Counted from the stretch's first letter, positions 9,989 to 18,952 are shown. The stretch: 64,000 bases of DNA from RYN-230 sp963760405 (GCA_963760405.1 CAVXCV010000014.1:1-64000), one strand, 5' to 3'. Program-made: numbers and translations. Notes: generated by a model from the sequence alone, not told the origin.

Positions 9989-10211
9989 CTGAATCCGTAG
10001 CCATGGATGCTATATGCGACGGATCCACTTGTTCGCCTGTCATTTCTCTGCGAGGGTCGGTCGTAGCAGCCGTGCGGCGCAGGTAGCATGCGACGTGCCG
10101 GGCGCGGTGCCTGCTGCCCGGGACGGCTTCCGCCCGGGACCGCCCGGGACAGTCGCCCCGGCCGCCGGGACAGCTGCCCGCCCGCGCCGGACCGTATCCA
10201 GGAGGACGGCC

Positions 10212-11669
10212 ATGACAGCCCCTGCCAACACCGGCGCCAGCCTGCTGGAGCTGAAGAACTTCACCGGCGGGGAATTCGTGCCCGCGGCCAGCGGGACGAC
10301 CAGCGAGGTAATCGATCCGAGCACCGGCGAGGCCTACGCCCTGGCGCCGGTCTCCGGCCCCGCAGACGTGGACGCGGCGCTGCGCGCGGCGGAATCGGCC
10401 CGGGAAGCCTGGCGGGACACCACCCCGGCCGAGCGCAGCCTGGCCCTGCTCAGGATGGCCAGCGCGATCGAGCAGCGGGGAGCCGAGATCGTGGCGGCGG
10501 AGTGCCGCAACACCGGCAAGCCGGTGGCGGTGACGATGGCCGAGGAACTCCCGCCGGTCGTGGACGAACTGCGGTTCTTCGCCGGCGCCGCGCGGCTGCT
10601 GCAGGGCGGCGCGGCCGCGGAGTACCTGCGCGGGCACACCTCGCTGATCCGGCGCGAGCCAGTCGGGGTGTGCGCTCAGGTCACGCCCTGGAACTACCCG
10701 ATGATGATGGCGGTGTGGAAGTTCGCCCCCGCCATCGCGGCCGGCAACACCGTGGTGCTCAAGCCATCGGACACCACTCCGGTGAGCACCCTGCTGCTCG
10801 CCGAGATCGCCGCCGAGTTCCTCCCGCCGGGCGTGTTCAACGTGGTGTGCGGCGACGCTGATACCGGGCGGGCTCTGGTCACGCACGAGATCCCGCAGAT
10901 GGTGTCGATCACCGGGTCGGTCCGGGCGGGTATCGAGGTGGCCACGGCCGCGGCGGCCGGGCTGAAGCGGGTGCACCTCGAGCTCGGCGGGAAAGCGCCA
11001 GTCGTGGTGTTCGACGACGCGGACGTGGTGCAGGCTGCCGTGGCCATCGCCGGGGCCGGCTACTTCAACGCGGGTCAGGACTGCACCGCGGCCACCCGGG
11101 TGCTGGCCGGCCCGGGTATCGCGGCCGACCTGACCGACGCCCTGGCCGAGCAGGCCCGGAACACGACGGTGGGCGGCCTCGACGTGCCTGCCGCGGACTA
11201 CGGCCCGCTGAACAACCCGCGCCAGCTGGCCCGGGTGCAGGGCTTCCTCGACCGCCGGCCGGACCATACGGACCTGGTCACCGGCGGCCACCCGGTGGGC
11301 GAGCGCGGCTACTGCTTCGCGCCCACTGTGGTCAGTGGGCTGCGCCAGGACGATGAGATGATCCAGCAGGAGATCTTCGGCCCGGTGATCACCGTGCAGC
11401 GTTTCGGGGCCGAGGAGGAAGCGGTGCGGCTGGCCAACGGGGTGCAGTACGGGCTGGCGGCGAGCGTGTGGACGCGGGACCATGGCCGGGCCATGCGGAT
11501 GGCACGGCTGCTCGACTTCGGTGCGGTCTGGATCAACACGCACATCCCGTTCGCCTCCGAGATGCCGCACGGTGGCTTCAAGCATTCGGGGTACGGAAAG
11601 GATCTGTCGATGTACGGATTCGAGGACTACACCCGGATCAAGCATGTGATGAGCTATCTCGGTGGCTGA
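10212..11669 (+). CDS. NAD(P)-dependent aldehyde dehydrogenase, gamma-aminobutyraldehyde type
   Basis: Protein of 485 residues with all ALDH landmarks: the cofactor-binding stretch VTPWNYPMMMAVWK, the catalytic Glu in HLELGGKAP and the nucleophile C291 in NAGQDCTAATR. The YxxGQDCTA context is typical of aminobutyraldehyde/betaine aldehyde dehydrogenases (PatD-like), which oxidise 4-aminobutanal to GABA. GGAGGA lies 5 nt before the ATG at 10212; the upstream ATG at 10014 has no site and weak coding bias. It heads an operon with a PotD-like lipoprotein and an FAD amine oxidase. Confidence 0.85.
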   Translation: MTAPANTGASLLELKNFTGGEFVPAASGTTSEVIDPSTGEAYALAPVSGPADVDAALRAAESAREAWRDTTPAERSLALLRMASAIEQRGAEIVAAECRNTGKPVAVTMAEELPPVVDELRFFAGAARLLQGGAAAEYLRGHTSLIRREPVGVCAQVTPWNYPMMMAVWKFAPAIAAGNTVVLKPSDTTPVSTLLLAEIAAEFLPPGVFNVVCGDADTGRALVTHEIPQMVSITGSVRAGIEVATAAAAGLKRVHLELGGKAPVVVFDDADVVQAAVAIAGAGYFNAGQDCTAATRVLAGPGIAADLTDALAEQARNTTVGGLDVPAADYGPLNNPRQLARVQGFLDRRPDHTDLVTGGHPVGERGYCFAPTVVSGLRQDDEMIQQEIFGPVITVQRFGAEEEAVRLANGVQYGLAASVWTRDHGRAMRMARLLDFGAVWINTHIPFASEMPHGGFKHSGYGKDLSMYGFEDYTRIKHVMSYLGG

Positions 11670-11690
11670 ACCGCCCGGCCAGCCGGGGCG

Positions 11691-11722
11691 GCGCCTGCCG
11701 GGGCGGGCGCCTGCCGGGGCGG
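11691..11722. repeat. Perfect 16-bp tandem duplication at the potD-like gene start
   Basis: GCGCCTGCCGGGGCGG occurs twice back to back (11691-11706, 11707-11722). Sixteen is not divisible by three. Removing one copy puts the GTG at 11662, which overlaps the preceding stop, exactly in frame with the lipoprotein gene. With both copies present the frame from that GTG is broken. Confidence 0.9.
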
Positions 11723-11725
11723 GGC

Positions 11726-12946
11726 CTGTCCTACGGCGGGCTCAGCCGCCGCCAGGCCCTGGCGCTGGGCGGGATGGCCACGGTGGGGCTGGGCCTGGCC
11801 GCCTGCAGCCAGCGGCCAGGCACGCCGGGGGCGGGCGCGGCGGCGTCCACGGCCCAGCCGGAGAGCATCGCGCAGCAGTACTGGGCCCGGCAGCGCAAGC
11901 ACGGCCAGGTCAGCTTCGCCAACTGGCCGCTGTACATCGACACCGGCCGGAAGACCCTGGCGGAGTTCACCGCGGCCACCGGGATCAGCGTCAGTTACGC
12001 CGAGGTCATCCAGGACGACACGTCCTGGTTCGGCAAGATCAGCCCCATCCTCCGGGCGCATGAGTCGATCGGCTACGACGTCATGGTGATGACCAGCCAG
12101 TTCGCCTTCTTCGAGCTGGTCAGCCTGGACGAGCTGGTCCCGCTCGACCAGAGCCTGCTGGTCAATTTCCACGCCCACGCCGCGGCCAGGTACCAGCACC
12201 GGTCGTTCGACCCGGGGAACACCTACACCATCCCCTGGGCGTCCGGGGCGACCGGTATCGCGTGGAACCCGAAGTACATCCAGACCCCGGTGACCAGCAT
12301 CAACGAGCTGTGGAACCCGGCCTATGCGGGCCGGGTCGGGATGATGTCGGACATCGAGGACCTGGGCAACTTCGGCATGCTGAAGCTGGGCATCCATCCG
12401 GAGACCTCGACCACCGCGGACTGGCGCGCCGCCGCCAAGGTGCTCACCGCGCAGCGCGACTCGGGCCTGGTCCGCGAGTACTACCAGCAGTCCTACATCG
12501 ACGCGCTGGCCAAGGGTGACACCTGGATCTCGATGGCCTGGTCCGGGGATGTTTTCCAGCAGAACCTGTCCGCGGGCACGGAACTGAAGTTCGTCATCCC
12601 GGACGAGGGCGGCTCGCTGTGGACCGACAACATGATGATCCCCCGGTACGCGCAGAACCCGGTGGACGCGATGCTGCTGATGGACTGGTACTACCGGCCG
12701 GACGTGGCTGCCCAGCTGACCGAGTCGATCAACTACATCTCAGCGGTGCCCGCCGCCCAGCCGATCCTCGCCGCGGACGCGGCCAAGGCGTCCGGCGCCA
12801 CCCGGCAGCTGCTCACCGGGGTGGCCAGCAGCGAGCTGGTCTGGCCGAGTCCCGCGGACTATGCCCGGCTGCACGGCTATACCGATGTGGCCGGAAAGCT
12901 GCAGGCCGAGTACACGTCGATCTTTGACGCCGTGGTCAACGGGTAG
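11726..12946 (+). CDS. PotD-like polyamine-binding lipoprotein; start disrupted or phase-variable
   Basis: Solute-binding protein of the spermidine/putrescine (PotD) family: GQVSFANWPLYIDTGRK, the YAEVIQDDTSWFGKI region and late WPSPADYARLHGY. The N-terminus is a twin-arginine lipoprotein signal (SRRQALALGG, then LGLAAC with the lipidated Cys), so it sits on the outer face of the membrane. No ATG, GTG or TTG lies in frame between the dehydrogenase stop and the signal. The only in-frame ATGs are at 11468, far inside the dehydrogenase, and 11774, which would cut off the Tat motif. If one copy of the 16-bp repeat is removed, GTG 11662 gives a complete signal peptide. The coordinate used is a CTG, chosen as the first codon after the repeat. 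No polyamine permease or ATPase gene is adjacent. Confidence 0.75.
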   Translation: MSYGGLSRRQALALGGMATVGLGLAACSQRPGTPGAGAAASTAQPESIAQQYWARQRKHGQVSFANWPLYIDTGRKTLAEFTAATGISVSYAEVIQDDTSWFGKISPILRAHESIGYDVMVMTSQFAFFELVSLDELVPLDQSLLVNFHAHAAARYQHRSFDPGNTYTIPWASGATGIAWNPKYIQTPVTSINELWNPAYAGRVGMMSDIEDLGNFGMLKLGIHPETSTTADWRAAAKVLTAQRDSGLVREYYQQSYIDALAKGDTWISMAWSGDVFQQNLSAGTELKFVIPDEGGSLWTDNMMIPRYAQNPVDAMLLMDWYYRPDVAAQLTESINYISAVPAAQPILAADAAKASGATRQLLTGVASSELVWPSPADYARLHGYTDVAGKLQAEYTSIFDAVVNG

Positions 12947-12956
12947 ATGAGGCGGC

Positions 12957-14432
12957 ATGAGATCACCGGCTGCGGCCGCGCTGGCTGCCGACGTGCTGGC
13001 TACCGGTACGCTGGCTACCGGCACGCTGGCCGCTGACGCACTGGCCGCCGACGCGCTGCGGGACGCCCGGCCCGCGCCTTACTGGCTGGACCAGCCGGGG
13101 GCGCCCGAGCCAGCCGAGCCGCTGTCCGGCGCCACCACGGCCGAGCTCGTCGTGGTCGGTGGCGGGTTCACCGGCCTGTGGACCGCGTTGCTGGCCAAGG
13201 AGCGTGACCCGGCCCGGGACGTGCTCCTGCTGGAGGCACGTACCGCAGCCTGGGCCGCGTCCGGCCGCAACGGCGGCTTCTGCTCGGCCAGCCTCACCCA
13301 CGGCCGGGCCAACGGCCTGGACCGGTTCGGCGCGGAAATCCAGCTGCTGGAACAGTTCGGCCGGGAGAACCTGGACGAGATCTCCCGCGCCACGGCACGG
13401 TACTCGATCGACTGTGACTTTCAGCGCACCGGTGAGCTGACCGTCGCCACCCGCGAGTGGCATCTGCCCGGCCTGCAGGCCAGTGCGGCGGCCGCCCGCC
13501 GGTTCGGCGGTGACCCGGTGCTGCTGGACGCCGCACAGGTGCGGGCCGAGATCAACTCGCCGGGTTACCTCGGCGGCCTGTGGGATCGCGGCAGCTGTGC
13601 CCTGGTGGACCCGGCCCGGCTGGCCTGGGGACTGCGCCGGGCCTGCCTGGACGCGGGTGTGCGGATCTGCGAGCGCAGCCCGGTCACTGCGGTGCACCGG
13701 GAAGGACCCGGGCTGCGGCTGACCACGCCGCAGGGCAGTGTCCGCGCGGTGCAGGCCGCCCTCGGCACCAGTGCCTACCGGCCGCTGCTCCGGCGGCTGG
13801 CGCTGTACCTGGTGCCGGTCTACGACTACGTGCTGATGACCGAGCCGCTGTCCGCCGTCCAGCTGGACCGCATCGGCTGGCCGCACCGGCAGGGCGCCGC
13901 CGACATGGGCAACCAGTTCCACTACTACCGGCTGACCGCGGACAACCGGATCCTGTGGGGCGGGTACGACGCGGTGTACTACCCCGGCGGCCGGATCACC
14001 ACCGCACGGGACCAGCGCCCCGCCACGTTCACCCGGCTGGCCAGCCAGTTCTTCCAGACGTTCCCGCAGCTCGAAGGGCTGCGGTTCAGCCACTCCTGGG
14101 GCGGGGTGATCGATACCTGCGCCCGGTTCTGTGCCTTCTTCGGCACCGCCATCAGCGGCCGGCTGGCCTACGCGGCCGGTTACACGGGGCTGGGCGTCGG
14201 CGCCTCCCGGTTCGGCGCCAACGTCATCCTCGACCTGCTCAGCGGGCAGCCGACAGAGCGCACCACGCTGTCCATGGTGCGCGGCAAGCCGGTGCCGTTC
14301 CCGCCCGAGCCGGCCCGTTCCGCCGTCATCCAGCTCACCCGCGCCTCGCTGGCCCGGGCCGACCAGAACGATGGCCGCCGCAACCTGTGGCTGCGCACCC
14401 TGGACCGCCTCCACCTCGGCTTCGACTCCTGA
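12957..14432 (+). CDS. FAD-dependent amine oxidoreductase (DAO/PuuB-like)
   Basis: Protein of 491 residues with an ADP-binding Rossmann motif VVVGGGFTGLWTALLA near residue 65, the ASGRNGGFCS segment shared with gamma-glutamylputrescine oxidase-type proteins, and a C-terminal YTGLGVGASRFGAN FAD loop. It should oxidise an amine, giving an aldehyde, ammonia and H2O2. The N-terminus carries a 15-bp repeat encoding LATGT/LAADA-type pentamers (residues about 10-32), so the true start may lie after it. It follows the PotD-like gene by 10 bp, consistent with polyamine breakdown. The precise substrate is unproven. Confidence 0.8.
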   Translation: MRSPAAAALAADVLATGTLATGTLAADALAADALRDARPAPYWLDQPGAPEPAEPLSGATTAELVVVGGGFTGLWTALLAKERDPARDVLLLEARTAAWAASGRNGGFCSASLTHGRANGLDRFGAEIQLLEQFGRENLDEISRATARYSIDCDFQRTGELTVATREWHLPGLQASAAAARRFGGDPVLLDAAQVRAEINSPGYLGGLWDRGSCALVDPARLAWGLRRACLDAGVRICERSPVTAVHREGPGLRLTTPQGSVRAVQAALGTSAYRPLLRRLALYLVPVYDYVLMTEPLSAVQLDRIGWPHRQGAADMGNQFHYYRLTADNRILWGGYDAVYYPGGRITTARDQRPATFTRLASQFFQTFPQLEGLRFSHSWGGVIDTCARFCAFFGTAISGRLAYAAGYTGLGVGASRFGANVILDLLSGQPTERTTLSMVRGKPVPFPPEPARSAVIQLTRASLARADQNDGRRNLWLRTLDRLHLGFDS

Positions 14433-14463
14433 CCCGCCTGGCCGAGGTGCCCGCGGATCCTTA

Positions 14464-14506
14464 ATGTGGTGGGGATTACGCAAATACGATGCATTCCCCA
14501 CCACAT
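14464..14506. terminator. 12-bp inverted repeat after the amine oxidase gene
   Basis: ATGTGGTGGGGA at 14464-14475 pairs perfectly with 14495-14506 around a 19-nt loop, 32 nt past the stop and just upstream of the next promoter. It most likely ends the polyamine operon, but its long loop also allows an operator role. Confidence 0.5.
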
Positions 14507-14534
14507 CAGCCTGGGGCGGGAGCGGGGTGGGTGC

Positions 14535-14587
14535 TTGACGGGGGACGGGGCTGCTCGTACGGTGGATCGTATATGAGATGCCATATG
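14535..14587 (+). promoter_or_regulatory. Promoter and operator of the sugar-acid operon
   Basis: TTGACG (14535-14540), 17 bp, TACGGT (14558-14563) form a good promoter. Right after it an inverted repeat ATATG-N6-CATAT lies near 14571-14587, where a bound FCD-GntR regulator would block transcription of its own operon. Confidence 0.6.
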
Positions 14588-14625
14588 CGGGGTGCGATGC
14601 CGGATGGCGGGCTGAGGTGATGCGG

Positions 14626-15342
14626 ATGAGCACCGCGACGCAGCCCCCGCAGGGTGTTTTCCTCAACGGGACCGCCGGGGCCATCCCGTCTCGCACGGAG
14701 GCGGTGCTCGCGGCCATCAAGCACGCCATCCTGGCCGGTGAGCTGCGTCCCGGCCAGGGGCTGGTGGAGACCGAGCTGGCGCAGGTCCTCGGGGTATCCA
14801 AGACACCGGTCCGGGAGGCGCTCAAGACGCTGGCCGGGGCCGGCCTGGTCACGATGAGCCCGTACCGGGGCGCGGCTGTCCGGGCCATCGACCACGCGAC
14901 CGCCTCCGCCGTCTATGACCTGCGGCTGCTGCTGGAGCCGGAGGCGGTCCGCCGCGCCGCCGAGGCCGCCCGGACCGCTTCATGGGAGGTGGCCGAGCAG
15001 GCTCTCGCGGTGTCCGCGGCCGCCACCGACCAGGCGCAGCGCAGCCTGGCGAACCGCGACTTCCACCGCGCGCTGTACCAGTCCTGCGGCAATCCGCTGC
15101 TGGTCAAGACGCTCGACGACCTGCGCGACCAGACCGCGCTGGTGTCCGCGGTGGCCTGGCAGCAGGCGCCGTCCTGGGAGCAGGAGGCCCGGCAGCACCG
15201 GGCCATCCTGGCCGCGGTCCGGGCCGGTGACGGCGAGCGGGCCGCCGCGCTGCTGCACGAGCACATCACCGGGTTCGCCGCCCGGCATTTCCCTTCCCCA
15301 GACCCCATCGCGCCCGCCACGAACCTGGGCCACCGAACCTGA
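14626..15342 (+). CDS. GntR-family regulator, FCD (FadR) subgroup
   Basis: Protein of 238 residues. The N-terminal winged helix has the hallmark LRPGQGLVETELAQVLGVSKTPVREALKTL, and the C-terminal FCD domain shows D...R...E helices plus the DFHRALYQSCGN and QHRAILAAVRAGD metal/ligand histidines. The ATG at 14626 is preferred over 14578 and 14620 because GAGG lies 8 nt before it. It heads the operon for sugar-acid breakdown and probably responds to a sugar acid or keto-acid intermediate, releasing the ATATG-N6-CATAT operator. Confidence 0.9.
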   Translation: MSTATQPPQGVFLNGTAGAIPSRTEAVLAAIKHAILAGELRPGQGLVETELAQVLGVSKTPVREALKTLAGAGLVTMSPYRGAAVRAIDHATASAVYDLRLLLEPEAVRRAAEAARTASWEVAEQALAVSAAATDQAQRSLANRDFHRALYQSCGNPLLVKTLDDLRDQTALVSAVAWQQAPSWEQEARQHRAILAAVRAGDGERAAALLHEHITGFAARHFPSPDPIAPATNLGHRT

Positions 15343-15375
15343 GCCACCGAATACAGCCGACCGTTGGGAGCAGTC

Positions 15376-16344
15376 ATGCGCCTCGATTCCGCCACCGCCG
15401 ACCAGTTCCGCGCCGCCCTGGCCACGGTGGCCGCCGTCCCGGTCACCCCGTTCGGCCCGGACGGGACAGTGGACTGGGACACGCACGCCCGGCTGCTCGG
15501 CCGCATGATCGGCGAGGGTGTCACCCTGCTCACGCCGAACGGCAACACCGGCGAGTTCTACACGCTGACCCGGGAGGAGACCGAGCAGGCCACCCTGTCC
15601 GCGGTGCGGGCCGCCCGGGACGGCGCCGTGGTGCTCGCCGGGGTCGGCCACGATGTGGCCAGTGCCATCGCCGGTGCCATCCACGCCCGCGCCGCCGGGG
15701 CACGGATGATCATGGTGCACGAGCCGGTCAGCCCGTACATGTCGGCCGAGGGCTGGGTGGACTACCACGTGGCGATCGCCGACGCCGTGCCCGACCTGGG
15801 CGTGGTGCTCTACATCCGGGACCCGCGGATCGCCGGCCAGCACATCAGGCGGCTCGGCGAGCAGTGCCCGAACGTGGTCGGGGTCAAGTACGGGGTGCGG
15901 GATCAGGTGCAGTTCGCCGCGGTGGCCCGGGACGCTGGCCTGGACCGGTTCGCCTGGCTGGCCGGGGCGGCCGAGCTGTATGCCCCCGGCTGCTGGGCCC
16001 ATGGCGCCCGCGGCTTCACCTCCGGGCTGGTCAACGTGGCGCCGCAGCTGTCGCTGCGGATGCTCGGCGCGCTGCGCCGGGGTGACCAGGCGGGCGCGAT
16101 GAAGGTGTGGGAGGAGTGCCGGACGTTCGAGGAACTGCGGGCCGCGGATGCGTCCGCGGACAACGTCAGCGTGGTCAAGGAGGCGCTGGCCCAGCTCGGG
16201 CTGGCCCGGCGGGACGTCCGGCCGCCGAGCCGGCTGCTGCCGGGCAGCCTGCGGGACGAGATCGGCAAGATCCTGGCCGGCTGGGGCCTGTCCGCCGGCT
16301 CCGCCGAGGCGGGCCCGGCCGCATCCACCCCGGCGGCCCGGTAA
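15376..16344 (+). CDS. DapA-family dehydratase/aldolase (keto-deoxy sugar acid type)
   Basis: Protein of 322 residues of the N-acetylneuraminate lyase/dihydrodipicolinate synthase superfamily. The TIM-barrel landmarks are the GNTGEFYTLTREE phosphate-type loop, the Tyr in VVLYIRDP and the Schiff-base Lys in NVVGVKYGVRD. In this setting the natural substrate is a 2-keto-3-deoxy sugar acid (ketodeoxyarabinonate or 5-keto-4-deoxyglucarate), converted to 2-ketoglutarate semialdehyde. The start has GGGAG 5 nt upstream. The stop overlaps the next ATG (TAATG). It is not biosynthetic DapA: the neighbours are all catabolic. Confidence 0.8.
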   Translation: MRLDSATADQFRAALATVAAVPVTPFGPDGTVDWDTHARLLGRMIGEGVTLLTPNGNTGEFYTLTREETEQATLSAVRAARDGAVVLAGVGHDVASAIAGAIHARAAGARMIMVHEPVSPYMSAEGWVDYHVAIADAVPDLGVVLYIRDPRIAGQHIRRLGEQCPNVVGVKYGVRDQVQFAAVARDAGLDRFAWLAGAAELYAPGCWAHGARGFTSGLVNVAPQLSLRMLGALRRGDQAGAMKVWEECRTFEELRAADASADNVSVVKEALAQLGLARRDVRPPSRLLPGSLRDEIGKILAGWGLSAGSAEAGPAASTPAAR

Positions 16345-18077
16345 TGCCCCGCAAGACCCCCGAGCAGCTGCGCAGCTACGGTTGGTTCGGCGGGGAGGGC
16401 ATGCGCGCGTTCAGCCACCGGACCCGGATGCGCCAGCTCGGCGCTGACCCGCAGGACCACATGGGCAAGCCGGTCATCGCGATCCTGAACACCTGGTCGG
16501 AGCTGAATCCCTGCCACATGCACCTGCGGGAGCGGGCCGAGCACGTCAAGCGCGGCGTCTGGGAAGCGGGCGGCTTCCCGGCCGAGTTCGGCGTGGCCAC
16601 GCTGTCCGAGACGTTCCAGAAGCCGACCCCGATGCTGTACCGGAACCTGCTCGCGATGGAGACCGAGGAGCTGCTGCGGTCCTATCCGGCCGACGGCGCG
16701 GTGCTCATGGGCGGCTGTGACAAGACCACCCCGGCCCTGCTCATGGGGGCGGCCAGCGCGGGCATCCCGGCGATCTACGTGCCAGCCGGGCCGATGCTGC
16801 GCGGCAACTACCGCGGCTCGACCCTGGGCAGCGGCACCGACCTGTGGCGGTTCTGGGACGACAAGCGGGCCGGGGTGATCGGGGACTGCGAAATGGCCGA
16901 CCTGGAATGCGGGATCGCCCGGTCCCCGGGGCACTGCATGACGATGGGCACCGCGTCTACCATGACCTCGGCGGCCGAGGCGCTGGGCATGACGCTGCCC
17001 GGGGCCGCGTCCATCCCGGCGGTGGATTCCGCGCACTACCGGATGGCCACCGCGAGCGGCCGCCGGATCGTCGACATGGTCTGGGAGGACCTGACCATCG
17101 GCCAGGTGCTCACCGCCGAGGCGTTCCAGGACGCGGTGGCCACGGTGCTCGCGCTGGGCGGTTCCACCAACGCGGTGATCCACCTCATCGCCATGGCCGG
17201 GCGCTGCGGGGTGCCGCTGAGCCTGGATGACTTCGACGGCATCTCCCGCCGGGTCCCGGTGCTGGCCAACATCCGGCCCGGCGGGAAGTACCTGATGGAG
17301 GACTTCTACTACGCGGGCGGGCTGCCCGCGCTGCTGGCCCAGCTGGCCGGGGTCCCCGGCGCGCTGCACCTCGGGCGGATCACGGTCACCGGGCGCCCGC
17401 TGGCGGAGCAGCTGGCCGCCGCGCAGGTCCACAACCCCGACGTCATCCGCAACGCGGATACGGCGCTGGCCACCGAAGCCGGGCTGGCGGTCCTGCGTGG
17501 CAACCTGGCGCCGGACGGCGCCGTCATCAAGCACATCGCCGCGGATCAGGCGCTGCTGAAGCACACTGGCCCGGCTGTGGTCTTCGACTCGTACGCCCAG
17601 CTGCAACAGCAGATCAACGACCGCTCCCTGGGCGTGACCCCGGATTCGGTGCTGGTGCTGCGGAACGCGGGCCCGCTCGGCGGCCCGGGCATGCCCGAGT
17701 ACGGCATGCTGCCCATCCCGGACTACCTGCTAGCCAAGGGCGTGCGGGACATGGTCCGGATCTCGGACGCCCGGATGAGCGGGACCAGCTACGGGGCGTG
17801 CGTGCTGCATGTGGCGCCCGAGTCCTACGTCGGCGGCCCGCTGGCGCTGGTCCGCACCGGTGACCTGATCAGCCTGGACGTGCGCGAGCGGACGCTGCAG
17901 CTGGAGGTGGACGAGCCCGAGCTGGCCCGGCGGCGGGCCAGCTGGCGGCCGCCGCCACCCCGGTACGAGCGCGGCTACGGCGCGCTGTACAGCGAGCAGG
18001 TGACCCAGGCGGACAAGGGCTGCGACTTCGGCTTCCTGGCCCGGCCCGGCCGCAACCCAGAGCCTGACCCGCACTGA
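16344..18077 (+). CDS. IlvD/Edd-family sugar-acid dehydratase
   Basis: Protein of 577 residues, of the length usual for L-arabinonate/D-xylonate dehydratases. Fe-S and Mg ligands are visible: NTWSELNPCH (Cys), GGCDKTTPALLMG (Cys), and GDCEMADLECGIARSPGHCMTMGTASTM. The C-terminal SDARMSGTSYGACVLHVAPES motif is standard. It removes water from an aldonic or aldaric acid to give a 2-keto-3-deoxy acid, the substrate of the gene before it. The 1-nt overlap with that gene points to coupled translation. Which acid it uses cannot be read from the sequence. Confidence 0.9.
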   Translation: MPRKTPEQLRSYGWFGGEGMRAFSHRTRMRQLGADPQDHMGKPVIAILNTWSELNPCHMHLRERAEHVKRGVWEAGGFPAEFGVATLSETFQKPTPMLYRNLLAMETEELLRSYPADGAVLMGGCDKTTPALLMGAASAGIPAIYVPAGPMLRGNYRGSTLGSGTDLWRFWDDKRAGVIGDCEMADLECGIARSPGHCMTMGTASTMTSAAEALGMTLPGAASIPAVDSAHYRMATASGRRIVDMVWEDLTIGQVLTAEAFQDAVATVLALGGSTNAVIHLIAMAGRCGVPLSLDDFDGISRRVPVLANIRPGGKYLMEDFYYAGGLPALLAQLAGVPGALHLGRITVTGRPLAEQLAAAQVHNPDVIRNADTALATEAGLAVLRGNLAPDGAVIKHIAADQALLKHTGPAVVFDSYAQLQQQINDRSLGVTPDSVLVLRNAGPLGGPGMPEYGMLPIPDYLLAKGVRDMVRISDARMSGTSYGACVLHVAPESYVGGPLALVRTGDLISLDVRERTLQLEVDEPELARRRASWRPPPPRYERGYGALYSEQVTQADKGCDFGFLARPGRNPEPDPH

Positions 18078-18127
18078 CCGCCATCCTGGCGCCGGGCGGG
18101 AGCGGCGGGCGCGTAAGGTCAACTGCC

Positions 18128-18949
18128 GTGCCGACGATCCTCATCACCGGTGCGTCCGGCCGGATCGGGTCCATGCTGCGACCGCGGCTGGCCCGGCCCG
18201 GCCGGACGTTCCGGCTACTCGACGTGCAGCCCCCGGACCCGGCCGCGGGGCCAGGGGAGCAGGCCATCCAGGCGTCCATCACCGACCTGGCCGCGATGAC
18301 CGAGGCGTGCCAGGGCGCGGACGCCGTGATCCACCTCGGCGGCTTGCCCGGTGAGTTCCCGTGGGACCAGATCATGGAGACCAACATCCACGGCACCTAC
18401 GCCGTGTTCGAGGCGGCCCGGCGGGCCGGGGTGCCCCGGGTGATCTACGCGTCGTCGAACCACGCGGTCGGCTCCACCCCGAGATCGGCGTTCCCGGTCC
18501 CGGACTACGCGTTCCCCGCGCCCGACACCTACTACGGGGTGTCCAAGGTGGCCGGGGAGGCGCTCGCCGCCCTGTACTGCTTTCGCTACCACCTGGACGC
18601 GATCTGCCTGCGCATCCTGTCCTGCGCCGAGCGGCCCACGTCCGTGCGGGCGCTGTCCACCTGGCTGTCCCCGGACGATGCCGGCCGGCTGTTCGAGGCC
18701 TGCCTGTCCGTGCCGTCGCCCGGATTCCGGGTGGCTTTCGGGGTGTCCGCCAACACCCGGGGCGGCTGGGTCAGCCTGGATGAGGCGCGGGCGCTCGGGT
18801 ACCAGCCGCAGGACGACGCGGAAACCTACGCGGCCGAGCTCATCGCGGCGAGCGGGGAGCCCGGCCCGGCCGACCCGGTCCTGGCCCGCCTGGGCGGGGA
18901 ATACACCCTCCCCGACCTTGACGCTGACCGGCTAGCACAGAACGGATGA
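18128..18949 (+). CDS. NAD-dependent SDR, uronate-dehydrogenase-like
   Basis: Protein of 273 residues of the extended short-chain dehydrogenase/epimerase type. It has GASGRIG for NAD binding at residues 7-13, VIHLGG, the ASSNHAVG segment with the active Ser, and the catalytic YYGVSK. The ASSNHAVG and late RVAFGVSANTRGGW motifs match uronate dehydrogenases, which oxidise galacturonate or glucuronate to the aldaric acid lactone. Start GTG at 18128. Sitting between the dehydratase and the semialdehyde dehydrogenase, it would supply the first oxidation of the pathway. Confidence 0.8.
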   Translation: MPTILITGASGRIGSMLRPRLARPGRTFRLLDVQPPDPAAGPGEQAIQASITDLAAMTEACQGADAVIHLGGLPGEFPWDQIMETNIHGTYAVFEAARRAGVPRVIYASSNHAVGSTPRSAFPVPDYAFPAPDTYYGVSKVAGEALAALYCFRYHLDAICLRILSCAERPTSVRALSTWLSPDDAGRLFEACLSVPSPGFRVAFGVSANTRGGWVSLDEARALGYQPQDDAETYAAELIAASGEPGPADPVLARLGGEYTLPDLDADRLAQNG

Positions 18950-18952
18950 TCC

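Noticed and set aside
9348..11645. A single 765-residue minus-strand protein including the Lrp domain
   Set aside because: Only the last 196 residues are the Lrp protein. The rest is antisense to the aldehyde dehydrogenase, and a strong ribosome site marks the real start at 9938.
12981..13060. Functional pentapeptide-repeat domain at the amine oxidase N-terminus
   Set aside because: Only four or five units are present and they lack the regular A(D/N)LXX core needed for a beta-helix. A slipped 15-bp repeat explains it.
12963..14888. 641-residue open frame on the minus strand
   Set aside because: It is the mirror of the amine oxidase and GntR genes. It has no family motifs and the codon bias belongs to the plus strand.
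15376..16344. Biosynthetic dihydrodipicolinate synthase (DapA)
   Set aside because: The gene is embedded in a sugar-acid catabolic operon with a dehydratase and a semialdehyde dehydrogenase, and no lysine genes are near.
15903..17606. 567-residue open frame on the minus strand
   Set aside because: It lies antisense to the DapA-like and IlvD/Edd genes, is His/Arg/Gln-rich as expected for antisense of GC-rich genes, and has no recognisable domain.
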